DNA from: an uncultured Gemmatimonadota bacterium
GTDB taxonomy: Bacteria; Gemmatimonadota; Gemmatimonadetes; Gemmatimonadales; Gemmatimonadaceae
NCBI GenBank assembly: GCA_946480295.1
Contig: CAMLIT010000022.1
Location: forward strand, 1-42,959
Length of the DNA: 42,959 nucleotides
Direction of reading: 5' to 3'
The notes below the pieces were generated by a model that did no database searches, was not told the origin of the DNA, and worked only from the letters and a program-made list of their open reading frames with translations. Below, piece after piece: positions 34,013-41,746 of the stretch. Each line of letters opens with the position of its first letter. The first letter of the stretch is position 1. Position numbers and translations under genes: made by a program.

Positions 34013-35248
34013 TCACCAGGGAGCCGCCCCGATCCTCAGCCCGACGGCGTAACCATCGAAGTCCGCGACCCACGACGGGTACGTGCCGAGGGCGGGGACG
34101 GTGCCGCGAACGCGGCGCACGCGCGCGAAGACTTCGACGAACGAGCGACTGCTCGCCGGAAGGCTGTACGCCACCTGCGCGGCGGTGCCCACGGCCGTTC
34201 GCCGCCAGTGCTGGTACTGCGTCGGTGGCCAGTAGACCTGCCCGCCGCCGTTGACCAGCGGGACGAACTCGTCGTAGGAGTTCTGCCAGTCCACGTGGAC
34301 GAGGGCCGGGCCCGCGCCGATGCGCAGGCGATGCCACTGGGCCGCGAGGAGAGCACCCCCCTCTCGCGCGACGAACGTCTGGACGACGAAGGAGTGCTCG
34401 CCCGGATTCCAGCCCTCCTGCAGGGTGCGCGCGTGCGCGAGCGGTGCGTACGCCTCGATGAACAGCATGCGCCATATCCGGGCGCGCGCGGCGATCCCCG
34501 TCGACAGCATGCGCGTGTCCTGGAGGCGCCGGTCCGGATCGATCTCCGCCGGCATGTACGCGAACGCCGTCGAGGACCAGCCGCGGCTCACGAGCAGCGC
34601 GTGCATCCGCGTCGCGGTGGGCCACGTCGCATACGCGAAGGGTGGCATGAGCACCGACACGAAGAGGTGTCGCCCATCGTACCGCTGGCCCGCCATGCTC
34701 GGACAGCGCACGTGGGCCACGGGGTCCAGCCCCTGCTCCGTGCCGAGCGCCAGTGTCTCGATCCTCGCCTCGCCCCGGTCGTCGAGTCGCCAGCGCAGCC
34801 GATATGGACCGCTGCCGATCACCCGATAGCGGCCGTTGGAGCGGCGTTCCTCCAGCGAGTAGATGCCGGCTTGCAGCGCCCCGCCGTCGCGGCAGTCATC
34901 CATCCATGCGCGCGTCAGCGTCACGATGATCGCTTCCGCATCCGGATCCGCGCGGACGTCCAGCCGCGCCGCGACCGCATCGGGACCGCGCGCCGTGTCG
35001 TTGGCCCCGCCCGGCGCGAACAGCTCGCCCGCCGGCAGGAAGAGCCCCGCCATGGTCGTCACGTCGCCCGCACGGCCGGCGGAATCCAGCCGGGCCGACG
35101 CACGATCGATCGCCCCGCCCGCGACGTCCGCGCGGCGCCCCGGCCGCGGCGCTTCCCGGGTGTGGTGCGCGGCGCAGGCGGCGAGCGGCAGCGCGACGGC
35201 AACGAGCATCAGCGCGGAGCACCGGGCGTGCACCTTGGCCATCGGCAT
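34013..35248 (-). CDS. Lipoprotein with SnoaL-like N-domain and barrel-like C-terminal region
   Basis: 411 aa. The lipobox LAAC (cysteine near residue 25) follows a signal peptide. Residues ~50-160 resemble a SnoaL/NTF2-like ketosteroid-isomerase fold (IDRASARLDSAGRAGDVTTM, GELFAPGGANDTARGPDAVA). From ~190 to the end alternating hydrophobic residues and aromatic caps (VYWPPTQYQHWRRTAVGTAA, FVEVFARVRRVRG, terminal YAVGLRIGAAPW) suggest outer-membrane beta strands. The combination is not one I know. It lies 40 bases upstream of the P450 start on the same strand and could be co-transcribed with it. Two adjacent ATG codons (35248 and 35242) are possible starts; neither has a clear Shine-Dalgarno. 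Confidence 0.7.
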   Translation of the reverse strand: MPMAKVHARCSALMLVAVALPLAACAAHHTREAPRPGRRADVAGGAIDRASARLDSAGRAGDVTTMAGLFLPAGELFAPGGANDTARGPDAVAARLDVRADPDAEAIIVTLTRAWMDDCRDGGALQAGIYSLEERRSNGRYRVIGSGPYRLRWRLDDRGEARIETLALGTEQGLDPVAHVRCPSMAGQRYDGRHLFVSVLMPPFAYATWPTATRMHALLVSRGWSSTAFAYMPAEIDPDRRLQDTRMLSTGIAARARIWRMLFIEAYAPLAHARTLQEGWNPGEHSFVVQTFVAREGGALLAAQWHRLRIGAGPALVHVDWQNSYDEFVPLVNGGGQVYWPPTQYQHWRRTAVGTAAQVAYSLPASSRSFVEVFARVRRVRGTVPALGTYPSWVADFDGYAVGLRIGAAPW

Positions 35249-35340
35249 GGGGTGAGGGTTGCCCCAACATGCCGCGTTCTCGACGCGGACGGCAAGAGCG
35301 CCGGTTCGTGCGGATCCCGCCTCCCGCCTCCCTTGCCTCG

Positions 35341-35346
35341 TATATT
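35341..35346 (+). promoter_or_regulatory. -10-like TATATT box before the BNR propeller gene
   Basis: TATATT, rare in this GC-rich sequence, sits between two copies of TTGCCTCG and 39 bases before the GTG start. It is followed by a pyrimidine-rich leader with repeated CCCTC steps. No good -35 lies 17 bases upstream. The TATATTG form is reminiscent of the TAnnTTTG promoter of related phyla; that link is inference. Confidence 0.45.
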
Positions 35347-35384
35347 GCCTCGTCCCTCATCCCTCGCCCCTCGTCCCTCCCATC

Positions 35385-38069
35385 GTGCATCCACGCCTCC
35401 TCGCAGCCGCCGCGCTGCTGCTCCTCCCCTCCTTCGCCCTCGCCCAACGCACGCAGGAACGTCCGACGCGGCAGCCCCCCGCCGCCGGCACCACCAACGG
35501 CGACACGACGACGGTCGTCCTGCCGCACGCCCTCACCGCGCGCGCCATCGGTCCCGCCGTCATGGGCGGCCGGGTCTCGAGCATCGCGCTCGATCCGAAG
35601 GATCCGGCGACGTACTACGTCGGCCTCGGCACCGGCGGCATCATGAAGACCAGCGACGGCGGCGTCACCTTCCAGCCGATCTTCGAGCACGAAGCCGTCG
35701 CCGCGATCGGCGACGTCGCGCTCGCCCCCTCCGACCCGAAGGTCGTGTGGGTCGGCACCGGCGAGGCGAACGATCGCAACAGCGTGAGCTGGGGGAACGG
35801 CGTCTACCGCTCCACCGATGGCGGCGGCTCGTGGACGCACGTCGGCCTGCCGGACAGCAAGGTGATCGCGCGCATCGCCGTCCATCCCACCGACCCGCGG
35901 ACGGCGTACGCCGCCGTCGTCGGCGACCTCTGGATGCCTAACGCGGAACGCGGCCTGTACAAGACGACCGATGCCGGGCAGACGTGGAGGAAGGTGCTCG
36001 GCGCCCCCGCCCCGGAGGAGGCGAAGGTCGGCGCGGGGGACGTCGCGCTCGACCCCGCCGACCCCAACACCGTCTACGCCGCGCTGTACGCGCGCGTGCG
36101 ACGCCCCTGGTCGTTCACCTACGGCGCCAGCGCGAGCGACGGCCGCGACGTCGGCGGCATCTACAAGAGCACCGACGCGGGCGCCACCTGGCACAAGCTG
36201 ACCAGCGGCCTGCCCGCGCTCACCGGGCGCATCGGCCTCGCCGTCTACGCGAAGAACCCGAAGATCGTCTACGCCGTCGTGCAGAGCGACGAGGGCGGCT
36301 CGCAGGGGCTCGAGGATCCGTACAGCAAGCGCGGCGGCGTCTTCCGCTCCGACGACGCCGGCGAGCACTGGCGCCGCATGAGCCCCCTCGACCCGCGCCC
36401 CTTCTACTTCAGCCAGATCCGGATCGACCCGCAGGACGACAGCCGCATCTACGTCCTCGGCTTCGCGCTGCACGTCTCGGAGGACAGCGGCCACACCTGG
36501 CGCGAGGACCGCTTCAAGAACGTCCACCCCGACAACCACGCGCTCGTCGTCGATCCCGCCAACCCGAAGCACCTCCTCATCGGCAACGACGGGGGGCTCT
36601 ACCGCTCGTTCAACGGCGGCGCGACGTGGGAGCACCAGGCGCGCTTCGCCGGCGGCGAGTTCTATCGCGTCGCCGCCGACCACTCGATGCCCTATCGCCT
36701 CTGCGGCGGGCTGCAGGACAACACGAACTGGGAGGGCCCGAGCGCCACGCCGAGCGCGGAGGGGATCCGCAACGGCGACTGGCAGACCCTCACCGGCGGC
36801 GACGGCTCGTACTGCGCCTTCGACGCGCTCGACTCGAACCTCGTCTACGCCGAGTCGCAGCAGGGCTGGCTCTTCCGCATCGACCTGACGAGCGGCCAGC
36901 AGAAGACCCTCCGCCCCGAACCGACCGAGGGGCAGCCGTCCTTCCGCTTCAACTGGATGGCGCCGCTCGTCGTCAGCACGCACGAGAAGGGGCGGCTCTA
37001 TTTCGCGGGGAACCGCGTCTTCGAGCTCACGAACCACGGCGAGGACTGGAAGCTCATCTCCCCCGACCTCTCGACGCGCGACCTGACGAAGATGACGGCG
37101 TCGGGGAGCGGGGCCGAGGACTACGGCGTGGTGTTCGCGCTCGCGGAGTCGCCGGTGAAGGCGGGACAGCTCTGGGCCGGTACGGACGACGGGAAGCTCT
37201 GGCGCACCGATGACGACGGCGCGCACTGGACCGACCTCTCGGCCGCGCTGCCGGCGCCGGCGCGCGGGCACTGGATCAGCCGCATCGCGCCGGGCGCGCG
37301 TGACGCGAACGTCGCCTACGTCGCCGTGGACGCGCACCGGGACGGGCTGTTCGCGCCCCTGCTCTACGGTACGGCCGACGGCGGGCGCACGTGGGCGAGC
37401 GTCGCCGGCAACCTGCCGAAGGACGGACCGGTGCGCGTCGTGCGCGAGGACTCGCTCAACCCGAACGTCCTCTACGCGGGCACGGAGTTCGGCCTCTGGA
37501 TCACCCTCGACCGCGGCCGCTCCTGGTCGCGCTTCGGCGGCCTCCCCACCGTGCCGGTGGACGACATCATCTTCGCCGGCGACCACGACCTCGTAATCGC
37601 CACGCACGGCCGCAGCCTCTACATCGTGGACGACGCGCGCCCGCTCGCCGAGATCACGCCGGCGGTGCTGCGCGAGGATGCGCACCTCTTCACACCGCCG
37701 CCGGTCACGGCGCGCGAGCCGCTCCCCGCGTGGACCGACTGGGGCGGCTCGGCGCAGTTCCGAGGGCAGAACCCGCCCGCCGGCGCGACGTTCACGTACT
37801 ACGTGCGCCAGGCGACCGGCGAGTCGGTCCACTTCACGATCACCGGTCCCGAGGGGCGCACGGTGGCGAACCTGACCGGCGCGGGCGTCCCGGGGCTGAA
37901 TCGCGTCACGTGGAACCTCCGGCCGACGCCGGACGTGCTCACGAGCTACGGCGGCGAGGGCGCGCAGTACGTGCGCGCCGGCCGGTACACGGTCACGCTG
38001 TCGTACGGCGCGGCGAAGAGCACGCAGCCGCTGGACGTGAAGGTGACGCCGGGGCTGCAGACGCGCTGA
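35385..38069 (+). CDS. Secreted VPS10/sortilin-type BNR beta-propeller protein
   Basis: 894 aa from GTG 35385, chosen because a signal peptide (LLAAAALLLLPSFALAQ) begins there; the frame stays open to 35259 but with non-signal sequence. Ten or so Asp-box (S/T-x-D-x-G-x-x-W) motifs are visible: STDGGGSWTHV, TTDAGQTWRKV, STDAGATWHKL, SDDAGEHWRRM, SEDSGHTWRED, TDDDGAHWTDL, TADGGRTWASV and TLDRGRSWSRF. They give a large propeller as in VPS10/sortilin-like glycosyl-hydrolase proteins. The last ~120 residues form an Ig-like domain (VHFTITGPEGRTVANLTGAG). It is probably an outer-membrane or secreted binding protein. Catalytic residues are not identifiable. Confidence 0.88.
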   Translation: MHPRLLAAAALLLLPSFALAQRTQERPTRQPPAAGTTNGDTTTVVLPHALTARAIGPAVMGGRVSSIALDPKDPATYYVGLGTGGIMKTSDGGVTFQPIFEHEAVAAIGDVALAPSDPKVVWVGTGEANDRNSVSWGNGVYRSTDGGGSWTHVGLPDSKVIARIAVHPTDPRTAYAAVVGDLWMPNAERGLYKTTDAGQTWRKVLGAPAPEEAKVGAGDVALDPADPNTVYAALYARVRRPWSFTYGASASDGRDVGGIYKSTDAGATWHKLTSGLPALTGRIGLAVYAKNPKIVYAVVQSDEGGSQGLEDPYSKRGGVFRSDDAGEHWRRMSPLDPRPFYFSQIRIDPQDDSRIYVLGFALHVSEDSGHTWREDRFKNVHPDNHALVVDPANPKHLLIGNDGGLYRSFNGGATWEHQARFAGGEFYRVAADHSMPYRLCGGLQDNTNWEGPSATPSAEGIRNGDWQTLTGGDGSYCAFDALDSNLVYAESQQGWLFRIDLTSGQQKTLRPEPTEGQPSFRFNWMAPLVVSTHEKGRLYFAGNRVFELTNHGEDWKLISPDLSTRDLTKMTASGSGAEDYGVVFALAESPVKAGQLWAGTDDGKLWRTDDDGAHWTDLSAALPAPARGHWISRIAPGARDANVAYVAVDAHRDGLFAPLLYGTADGGRTWASVAGNLPKDGPVRVVREDSLNPNVLYAGTEFGLWITLDRGRSWSRFGGLPTVPVDDIIFAGDHDLVIATHGRSLYIVDDARPLAEITPAVLREDAHLFTPPPVTAREPLPAWTDWGGSAQFRGQNPPAGATFTYYVRQATGESVHFTITGPEGRTVANLTGAGVPGLNRVTWNLRPTPDVLTSYGGEGAQYVRAGRYTVTLSYGAAKSTQPLDVKVTPGLQTR

Positions 38070-38078
38070 CGGATGTCT

Positions 38079-38116
38079 GCGCGTGCGGCGGGGTCGACCG
38101 GCCCCGCCGCACGCGC
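38079..38116. terminator. Perfect 15-bp-stem hairpin terminator
   Basis: GCGCGTGCGGCGGGG (38079-38093) and CCCCGCCGCACGCGC (38102-38116) pair without mismatch around an 8-base loop, followed by CTTT. It lies between the convergent propeller gene and the small membrane protein, so it can terminate both. Confidence 0.85.
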
Positions 38117-38141
38117 GCCTTTCGCGCCGGCGGCCGCGCGG

Positions 38142-38387
38142 TCAGGCCCGGCGCGGTCCGCCGCCCCGCCCGATGTAGAGGAGCTGGCGGCCGATGAGCA
38201 CGTGCACGCCGATGATCGCGAGCATCATGAGGCCGACGGCGATCCACGTGACGACATCGAGCGTCGTCGTCATCCCCGGCGCGGAGCGCGGCAGGGTGAT
38301 GATGAAGACGAGCGCGAAGATGAGGACGAAGAGCAGGGTGGCGGCGAAAGCGCCGTAGCCGACCAGTTTCGCGAGCCGCGGGGGCAT
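38142..38387 (-). CDS. Small two-helix membrane protein
   Basis: 81 aa. Two transmembrane helices (GAFAATLLFVLIFALVFIIT at ~12-31 and VVTWIAVGLMMLAIIGVHVL at ~45-64) are joined by a short polar loop (LPRSAPGMTTTLD). The C-terminus is basic (GRQLLYIGRGGGPRRA), so both ends are likely cytoplasmic. GGAGG is six bases before ATG 38387, a strong ribosome-binding site that fixes the start. The gene follows thymidine phosphorylase by 59 bases on the same strand and ends 25 bases before the strong terminator. No family recognised. Confidence 0.8.
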   Translation of the reverse strand: MPPRLAKLVGYGAFAATLLFVLIFALVFIITLPRSAPGMTTTLDVVTWIAVGLMMLAIIGVHVLIGRQLLYIGRGGGPRRA

Positions 38388-38446
38388 CGAGGACCTCCAG
38401 GTTTGCGGGATGAGCGCTGAACGATTCGTGCCAGTGCCGGAAGGTA

Positions 38447-39790
38447 TCAGGCTCGGGCGTCGGCGTCGTAGACCTCGACGCCGAGCGACGACACGCGGTG
38501 CGAGATCAGCGGCAGCGGCGGATCCGCCTCGTCGGCGATCGCGATGGCATTGCGCAGCGCCTGACGACCGGCCTGCACGCCGGCGCGGTCGCGCGCGAAG
38601 ATCGTCGCCAGCGGCTCGCCGACCTCGACCCAGTCGCCCGGGCGGGCGGTGATGACGAAGCCGACGCTCGGGTCGACGCGGTCCTCCATCGTCGTGCGGC
38701 CGCCGCCGAGCGCGATGATGCCGCGCCCGACCGCGCGCGGCTCGACGCGCGCGACGAAGCCGCGGCGCGGCGCGACGTACAGCTCGCACTGCGCCGACTG
38801 CGGGAGCACGGCGGGATCGTCGACGACGCCCGGGTTGCCCCCCTGCGCCTCGATGATCTTCTGGAACCACTCGGCGGCGCGCCCGCTGCCGATCGCGCGC
38901 TCGAGCTGCCGGCGCGCGCCCGCGTGGTCGGGGGCCGCCTTGCCCAGCACCAGCATCTCCGCGCCGAGCGCGTACGTCACCTCCATGAGCTCCGGCGGCC
39001 CCTCGCCGCGCAGCGCGCTGATCGCCTCCTCCAGCTCGAGCGCGTTGCCGCACGCGCGCCCGAGGGGGCGATCCATCGCCGTGACGAGGGCGACCACGGG
39101 ACAGCCGCGATCCGCGCCGAGGTGGATCATCACCTGCGCCAGCTCGAGCGCGCGGTCGAGCTCCGGGATGAACGCGCCGCTGCCGCGCTTCACGTCGAGC
39201 ACCAGCCCCGTGAGGTCCTCCGCCAGCTTCTTGCTCATGATGCTCGCGGCGATGAGGGGGATCGCGTCGATCGTCCCCGTCGCGTCGCGCAGCGCGTACA
39301 TCTTCCGGTCGGCCGGCGCGATCTCCTTCGTCTGGCCCATGAGCACGCAGCCGAGCTCCTCGAGCTGCACGCGCGCCTCGGCGAGGTCGAGATCCGTGCG
39401 GAAGCCGGGGATGCTCTCCAGCTTGTCGAGCGTGCCGCCGGTGTGCCCGAGCCCGCGCCCCGACATCATCGGCACGATGACGCCGAGCGAGGCGACGAGC
39501 GGCGCGAGGATGAGCGACGTCTTGTCCCCGACCCCGCCGGTGGAGTGCTTGTCCACGCGCGCCGGCCCGAGGTCGGCGATGCGCAGGCGATCGCCGCTGG
39601 CGAGCATGGCGTCCGTGAGCGCCGCCGTCTCCTCCCGATCGAGGCCGCGGAGATAGCACGCCATCAGGAAAGCCGCCATCTGGTAGTCCGGGATATGCCC
39701 CGCGGCGTACGCCGACGCCAGCGCGCGCCACTCGCCGGATTCGAGCCGACCACCATCGCGCTTTCTCTCGATCAGTCGGTGAGCGAGCAT
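38447..39790 (-). CDS. deoA: Thymidine phosphorylase (pyrimidine-nucleoside phosphorylase)
   Basis: 447 aa, matching DeoA/Pdp. The phosphate- and nucleoside-binding blocks are present: VDKHSTGGVGDKTSL (~80-94), MMSGRGLGHTGGTLDKLES (~110-128) and VLDVKRGSGAF. The N-terminal IERKRDGGRLESGEW is the family start, and the C-terminal alpha/beta domain (GFVARVEPRAVGRGIIALGG) is complete. It cleaves thymidine (and perhaps uridine) with phosphate to base and (deoxy)ribose-1-phosphate in the cytoplasm for salvage. Other deo genes are not adjacent. It diverges from the TPR protein. DeoA is the likely name, but Pdp cannot be separated by eye. Confidence 0.94.
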   Translation of the reverse strand: MLAHRLIERKRDGGRLESGEWRALASAYAAGHIPDYQMAAFLMACYLRGLDREETAALTDAMLASGDRLRIADLGPARVDKHSTGGVGDKTSLILAPLVASLGVIVPMMSGRGLGHTGGTLDKLESIPGFRTDLDLAEARVQLEELGCVLMGQTKEIAPADRKMYALRDATGTIDAIPLIAASIMSKKLAEDLTGLVLDVKRGSGAFIPELDRALELAQVMIHLGADRGCPVVALVTAMDRPLGRACGNALELEEAISALRGEGPPELMEVTYALGAEMLVLGKAAPDHAGARRQLERAIGSGRAAEWFQKIIEAQGGNPGVVDDPAVLPQSAQCELYVAPRRGFVARVEPRAVGRGIIALGGGRTTMEDRVDPSVGFVITARPGDWVEVGEPLATIFARDRAGVQAGRQALRNAIAIADEADPPLPLISHRVSSLGVEVYDADARA

Positions 39791-39818
39791 TGACCGGACT
39801 CTGGGGTATTCCTACGTT
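39790..39818 (+). promoter_or_regulatory. Sigma-70-type promoter for the TPR protein
   Basis: TTGACC (39790-39795), a 17-base spacer and TACGTT (39813-39818) fit the consensus well. The -35 abuts the deoA start codon on the other strand. The transcript would reach the TPR gene at 39897 after a leader of about 70 bases. Confidence 0.5.
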
Positions 39819-39896
39819 GGCAAGAGGTGCTGTCGGTCCCCGCGGCACCGCCCGTCGGCCGCGTGGCCGACGACCGATCCCGTTCGTGGAGCAGCC

Positions 39897-40652
39897 ATGA
39901 AGATGCGCAGCGTGGTGGTCGCCGCAATCCTGTGCGCCGCGCGAGTCGCGACGGCACAGACGGCTGCCGAGCACGTCGCAGCCGGTGACAGGGAGCTCGC
40001 GGCGATGAATCTCCCGGCGGCACTGCAGCACTACGAGGAAGCGGTAGCCGCCGATTCTAACGACGCCGACGCGTTATGGAAGGCGTCCAACGCCGCCGTG
40101 GACCTCGGCGAGTTCAGCACCGCCGACCGGGGGCGCCTCTACGCCGAGGGCGAGCGGCTGGCGCGCCGCGCCGTGAAGGTGGCCCCGACGTCGGCGAACG
40201 CGCACTACGCGCTCGCCAAGGCGCTCGGGCGCACGGCCCAGTCGAAGGGCATGATGGACCGCATCAAGTACGGCACGGCGGTGCACGACGAGGTGCACGC
40301 GGCGCTCCGGCTCGACTCGCTGCACGCGGGCGCGCTCCACGTCCTCGGGATGTGGAACGCGGAGATCATGCGCCTGAGCGGCTTCGCGCGCTTCGCCGCC
40401 AAGAACCTCCTCGGCGGCCAGGTGATGGGCGAGGCGAACTGGGGCAACGCGCAGCGCTACCTCGAGCAGGCGGTCGCGCTCGAGCCGAACCGCCTCACGC
40501 ACCGCATCGACCTGGCGGGCGTCTACGCGGACCGCCACGACAAGGCGCGGGCGCGCGAGCAGTACGAGGCGGTCGTGCGGCTGCCGGCGACGGAGTACGA
40601 CGACCGCTTCTACAAGGAGATCGCCGAGCGGAAGCTGCGCGACCTGCAGTAG
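39897..40652 (+). CDS. Exported TPR-repeat protein
   Basis: 251 aa. A signal peptide (VVVAAILCAARVATAQ) is followed by tetratricopeptide-like helix pairs: HVAAGDRELAAMNLPAALQH, YEEAVAADSNDADALWKASN, and later ALGRTAQSKGMMDRI, AVALEPNRLTHRIDLAGVYA and DRHDKARAREQYEAVVRLP. This resembles the RMD1-like TPR arrangement, with an insertion in the middle. It should be periplasmic and bind a protein partner; no catalytic residue is visible. It diverges from deoA and its stop lies six bases from the end of the convergent YtxH-like gene. Confidence 0.82.
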   Translation: MKMRSVVVAAILCAARVATAQTAAEHVAAGDRELAAMNLPAALQHYEEAVAADSNDADALWKASNAAVDLGEFSTADRGRLYAEGERLARRAVKVAPTSANAHYALAKALGRTAQSKGMMDRIKYGTAVHDEVHAALRLDSLHAGALHVLGMWNAEIMRLSGFARFAAKNLLGGQVMGEANWGNAQRYLEQAVALEPNRLTHRIDLAGVYADRHDKARAREQYEAVVRLPATEYDDRFYKEIAERKLRDLQ

Positions 40653-40658
40653 CGCGGG

Positions 40659-41159
40659 TCAGCAGTCCTCGTCGTCGTCCTGGCGGGACTCCCAGGCTTC
40701 GCGGAGGCGGCGGCGCAGGCGACGGCTGCCGCGCCGCGAGGCGTGCCGGAGGTCGTCGCGCACGTCGTCCCAGGCGTCGTGCGCCCGGCCGCCGAACATG
40801 CGCCCGCGGCGGGCGAGCGCGTGGCGGGTCGCCGCCCCCGACCGGGGCGCGAAGAGGAGCGCCGCCCCCGCGCCGAACGCGAGGCCGAGCGTGACTCCCC
40901 CCGCGAAGACCGCCACCCGCTGCCAATCGACGGAGAGCTCCGGCGGCTGCTCCGGGGCGGTGACGCGCGGCCGGGCCGCCGGCCCGCGGGCCGCTCCCGC
41001 CCCCGTGCGCTCGGTGCTCCCCGCCGCCATGTCCCTCCGCCCCGGCCGCGGCATCATCCCACCCCGCGCCGCGCCCCGACCATCCCGGGCGTCCGGCTTC
41101 CCCGCCATCGTCGCGTTCGCGGACCGATTCCCCCGGCCCGCTCTCCCGGCGTACGCCAT
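40659..41159 (-). CDS. YtxH-like single-helix membrane protein
   Basis: 166 aa. A proline/arginine-rich, disordered N-terminus (1-75) leads to one transmembrane helix, RVAVFAGGVTLGLAFGAGAALLFAPRSG (~82-105). The helix ending in LFAPRSG is the hallmark of YtxH-type stress proteins. The basic C-terminus (RRGSRRLRRRLREAWESRQ) ends in DDDEDC. The start is uncertain: ATG 41159 has GGGAG about ten bases upstream, while ATGs at 41108 and 41057 would trim the disordered part. It is convergent with the TPR gene. Envelope-stress association is by family, not shown. Confidence 0.65.
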   Translation of the reverse strand: MAYAGRAGRGNRSANATMAGKPDARDGRGAARGGMMPRPGRRDMAAGSTERTGAGAARGPAARPRVTAPEQPPELSVDWQRVAVFAGGVTLGLAFGAGAALLFAPRSGAATRHALARRGRMFGGRAHDAWDDVRDDLRHASRRGSRRLRRRLREAWESRQDDDEDC

Positions 41160-41183
41160 CGCGTCTGCACTCCCTGGCTGAAC

Positions 41184-41198
41184 TGGTAAGGAACTTGC
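41184..41198 (+). promoter_or_regulatory. Sigma-54-like promoter element before the signalling operon
   Basis: TGGTAAG, four bases, then TTGC places the GG and GC pairs at the exact -24/-12 spacing required by sigma-54 (consensus TGGCACG-N4-TTGC), with two mismatches in the -24 box. It lies 162 bases before the receiver gene. No enhancer-binding activator is visible nearby, so it is only a candidate. Confidence 0.4.
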
Positions 41199-41359
41199 GA
41201 GCTACATGGAGGGCTCGACCCGATCCGCTCCTGCCGTCGCACCCGCCGCATCCCGTCTGGTGTGCCGGCAATCTCCTGTTTTGATTTTCGTACACCGCGC
41301 TTCCAGCACGCCCGTCGGGTCGACGGGTTCCACCACGAGCAGCCGGTGTGAGGCTACGC

Positions 41360-41746
41360 ATGGCGAACGGCAAGACGGTCCTACTCGTCGAAGACAACGA
41401 AGACAACCGCATCGTCTATTCCACGATCCTCCGGCACTTCGGCTACGCGGTGACGGAAGCGCTCAACGGCGAGGAGGGGATCGCGAAGGCGCGGTCGGAG
41501 AAGCCCGACCTGATCCTGATGGACATCTCCATCCCGATCATCGACGGCTGGGAGGCGACGCAGGTGCTCAAGCACGATCCGGACACGCGCGAGATCCCGA
41601 TCATCGCGCTCACGGCCCACGCCCTCGCCTCGGACCGCGAGAAGGCGATGGAGGTCGGTTGCGACGGATACCTCGCGAAGCCGTGCGAGCCGCGCGCGGT
41701 CGTCGCCGAGGTCCAGCGGTTCCTCGGGAAGGACAATGGGCAATGA
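41360..41746 (+). CDS. Single-domain response regulator (CheY-like receiver)
   Basis: 128 aa with the full receiver fold: acidic pocket VEDNED (~10-15), phospho-acceptor Asp55 in LILMDISIPI, Thr85 in IIALTAHAL and Lys107 in YLAKPCE. There is no output domain, so it probably acts by protein-protein contact or phosphotransfer. ATG 41360 was chosen for GTGAGG six bases upstream; a GTG at 41348 would add four residues. Its last 11 bases overlap the next gene, so it is the first gene of a three-gene signalling operon. Confidence 0.94.
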   Translation: MANGKTVLLVEDNEDNRIVYSTILRHFGYAVTEALNGEEGIAKARSEKPDLILMDISIPIIDGWEATQVLKHDPDTREIPIIALTAHALASDREKAMEVGCDGYLAKPCEPRAVVAEVQRFLGKDNGQ

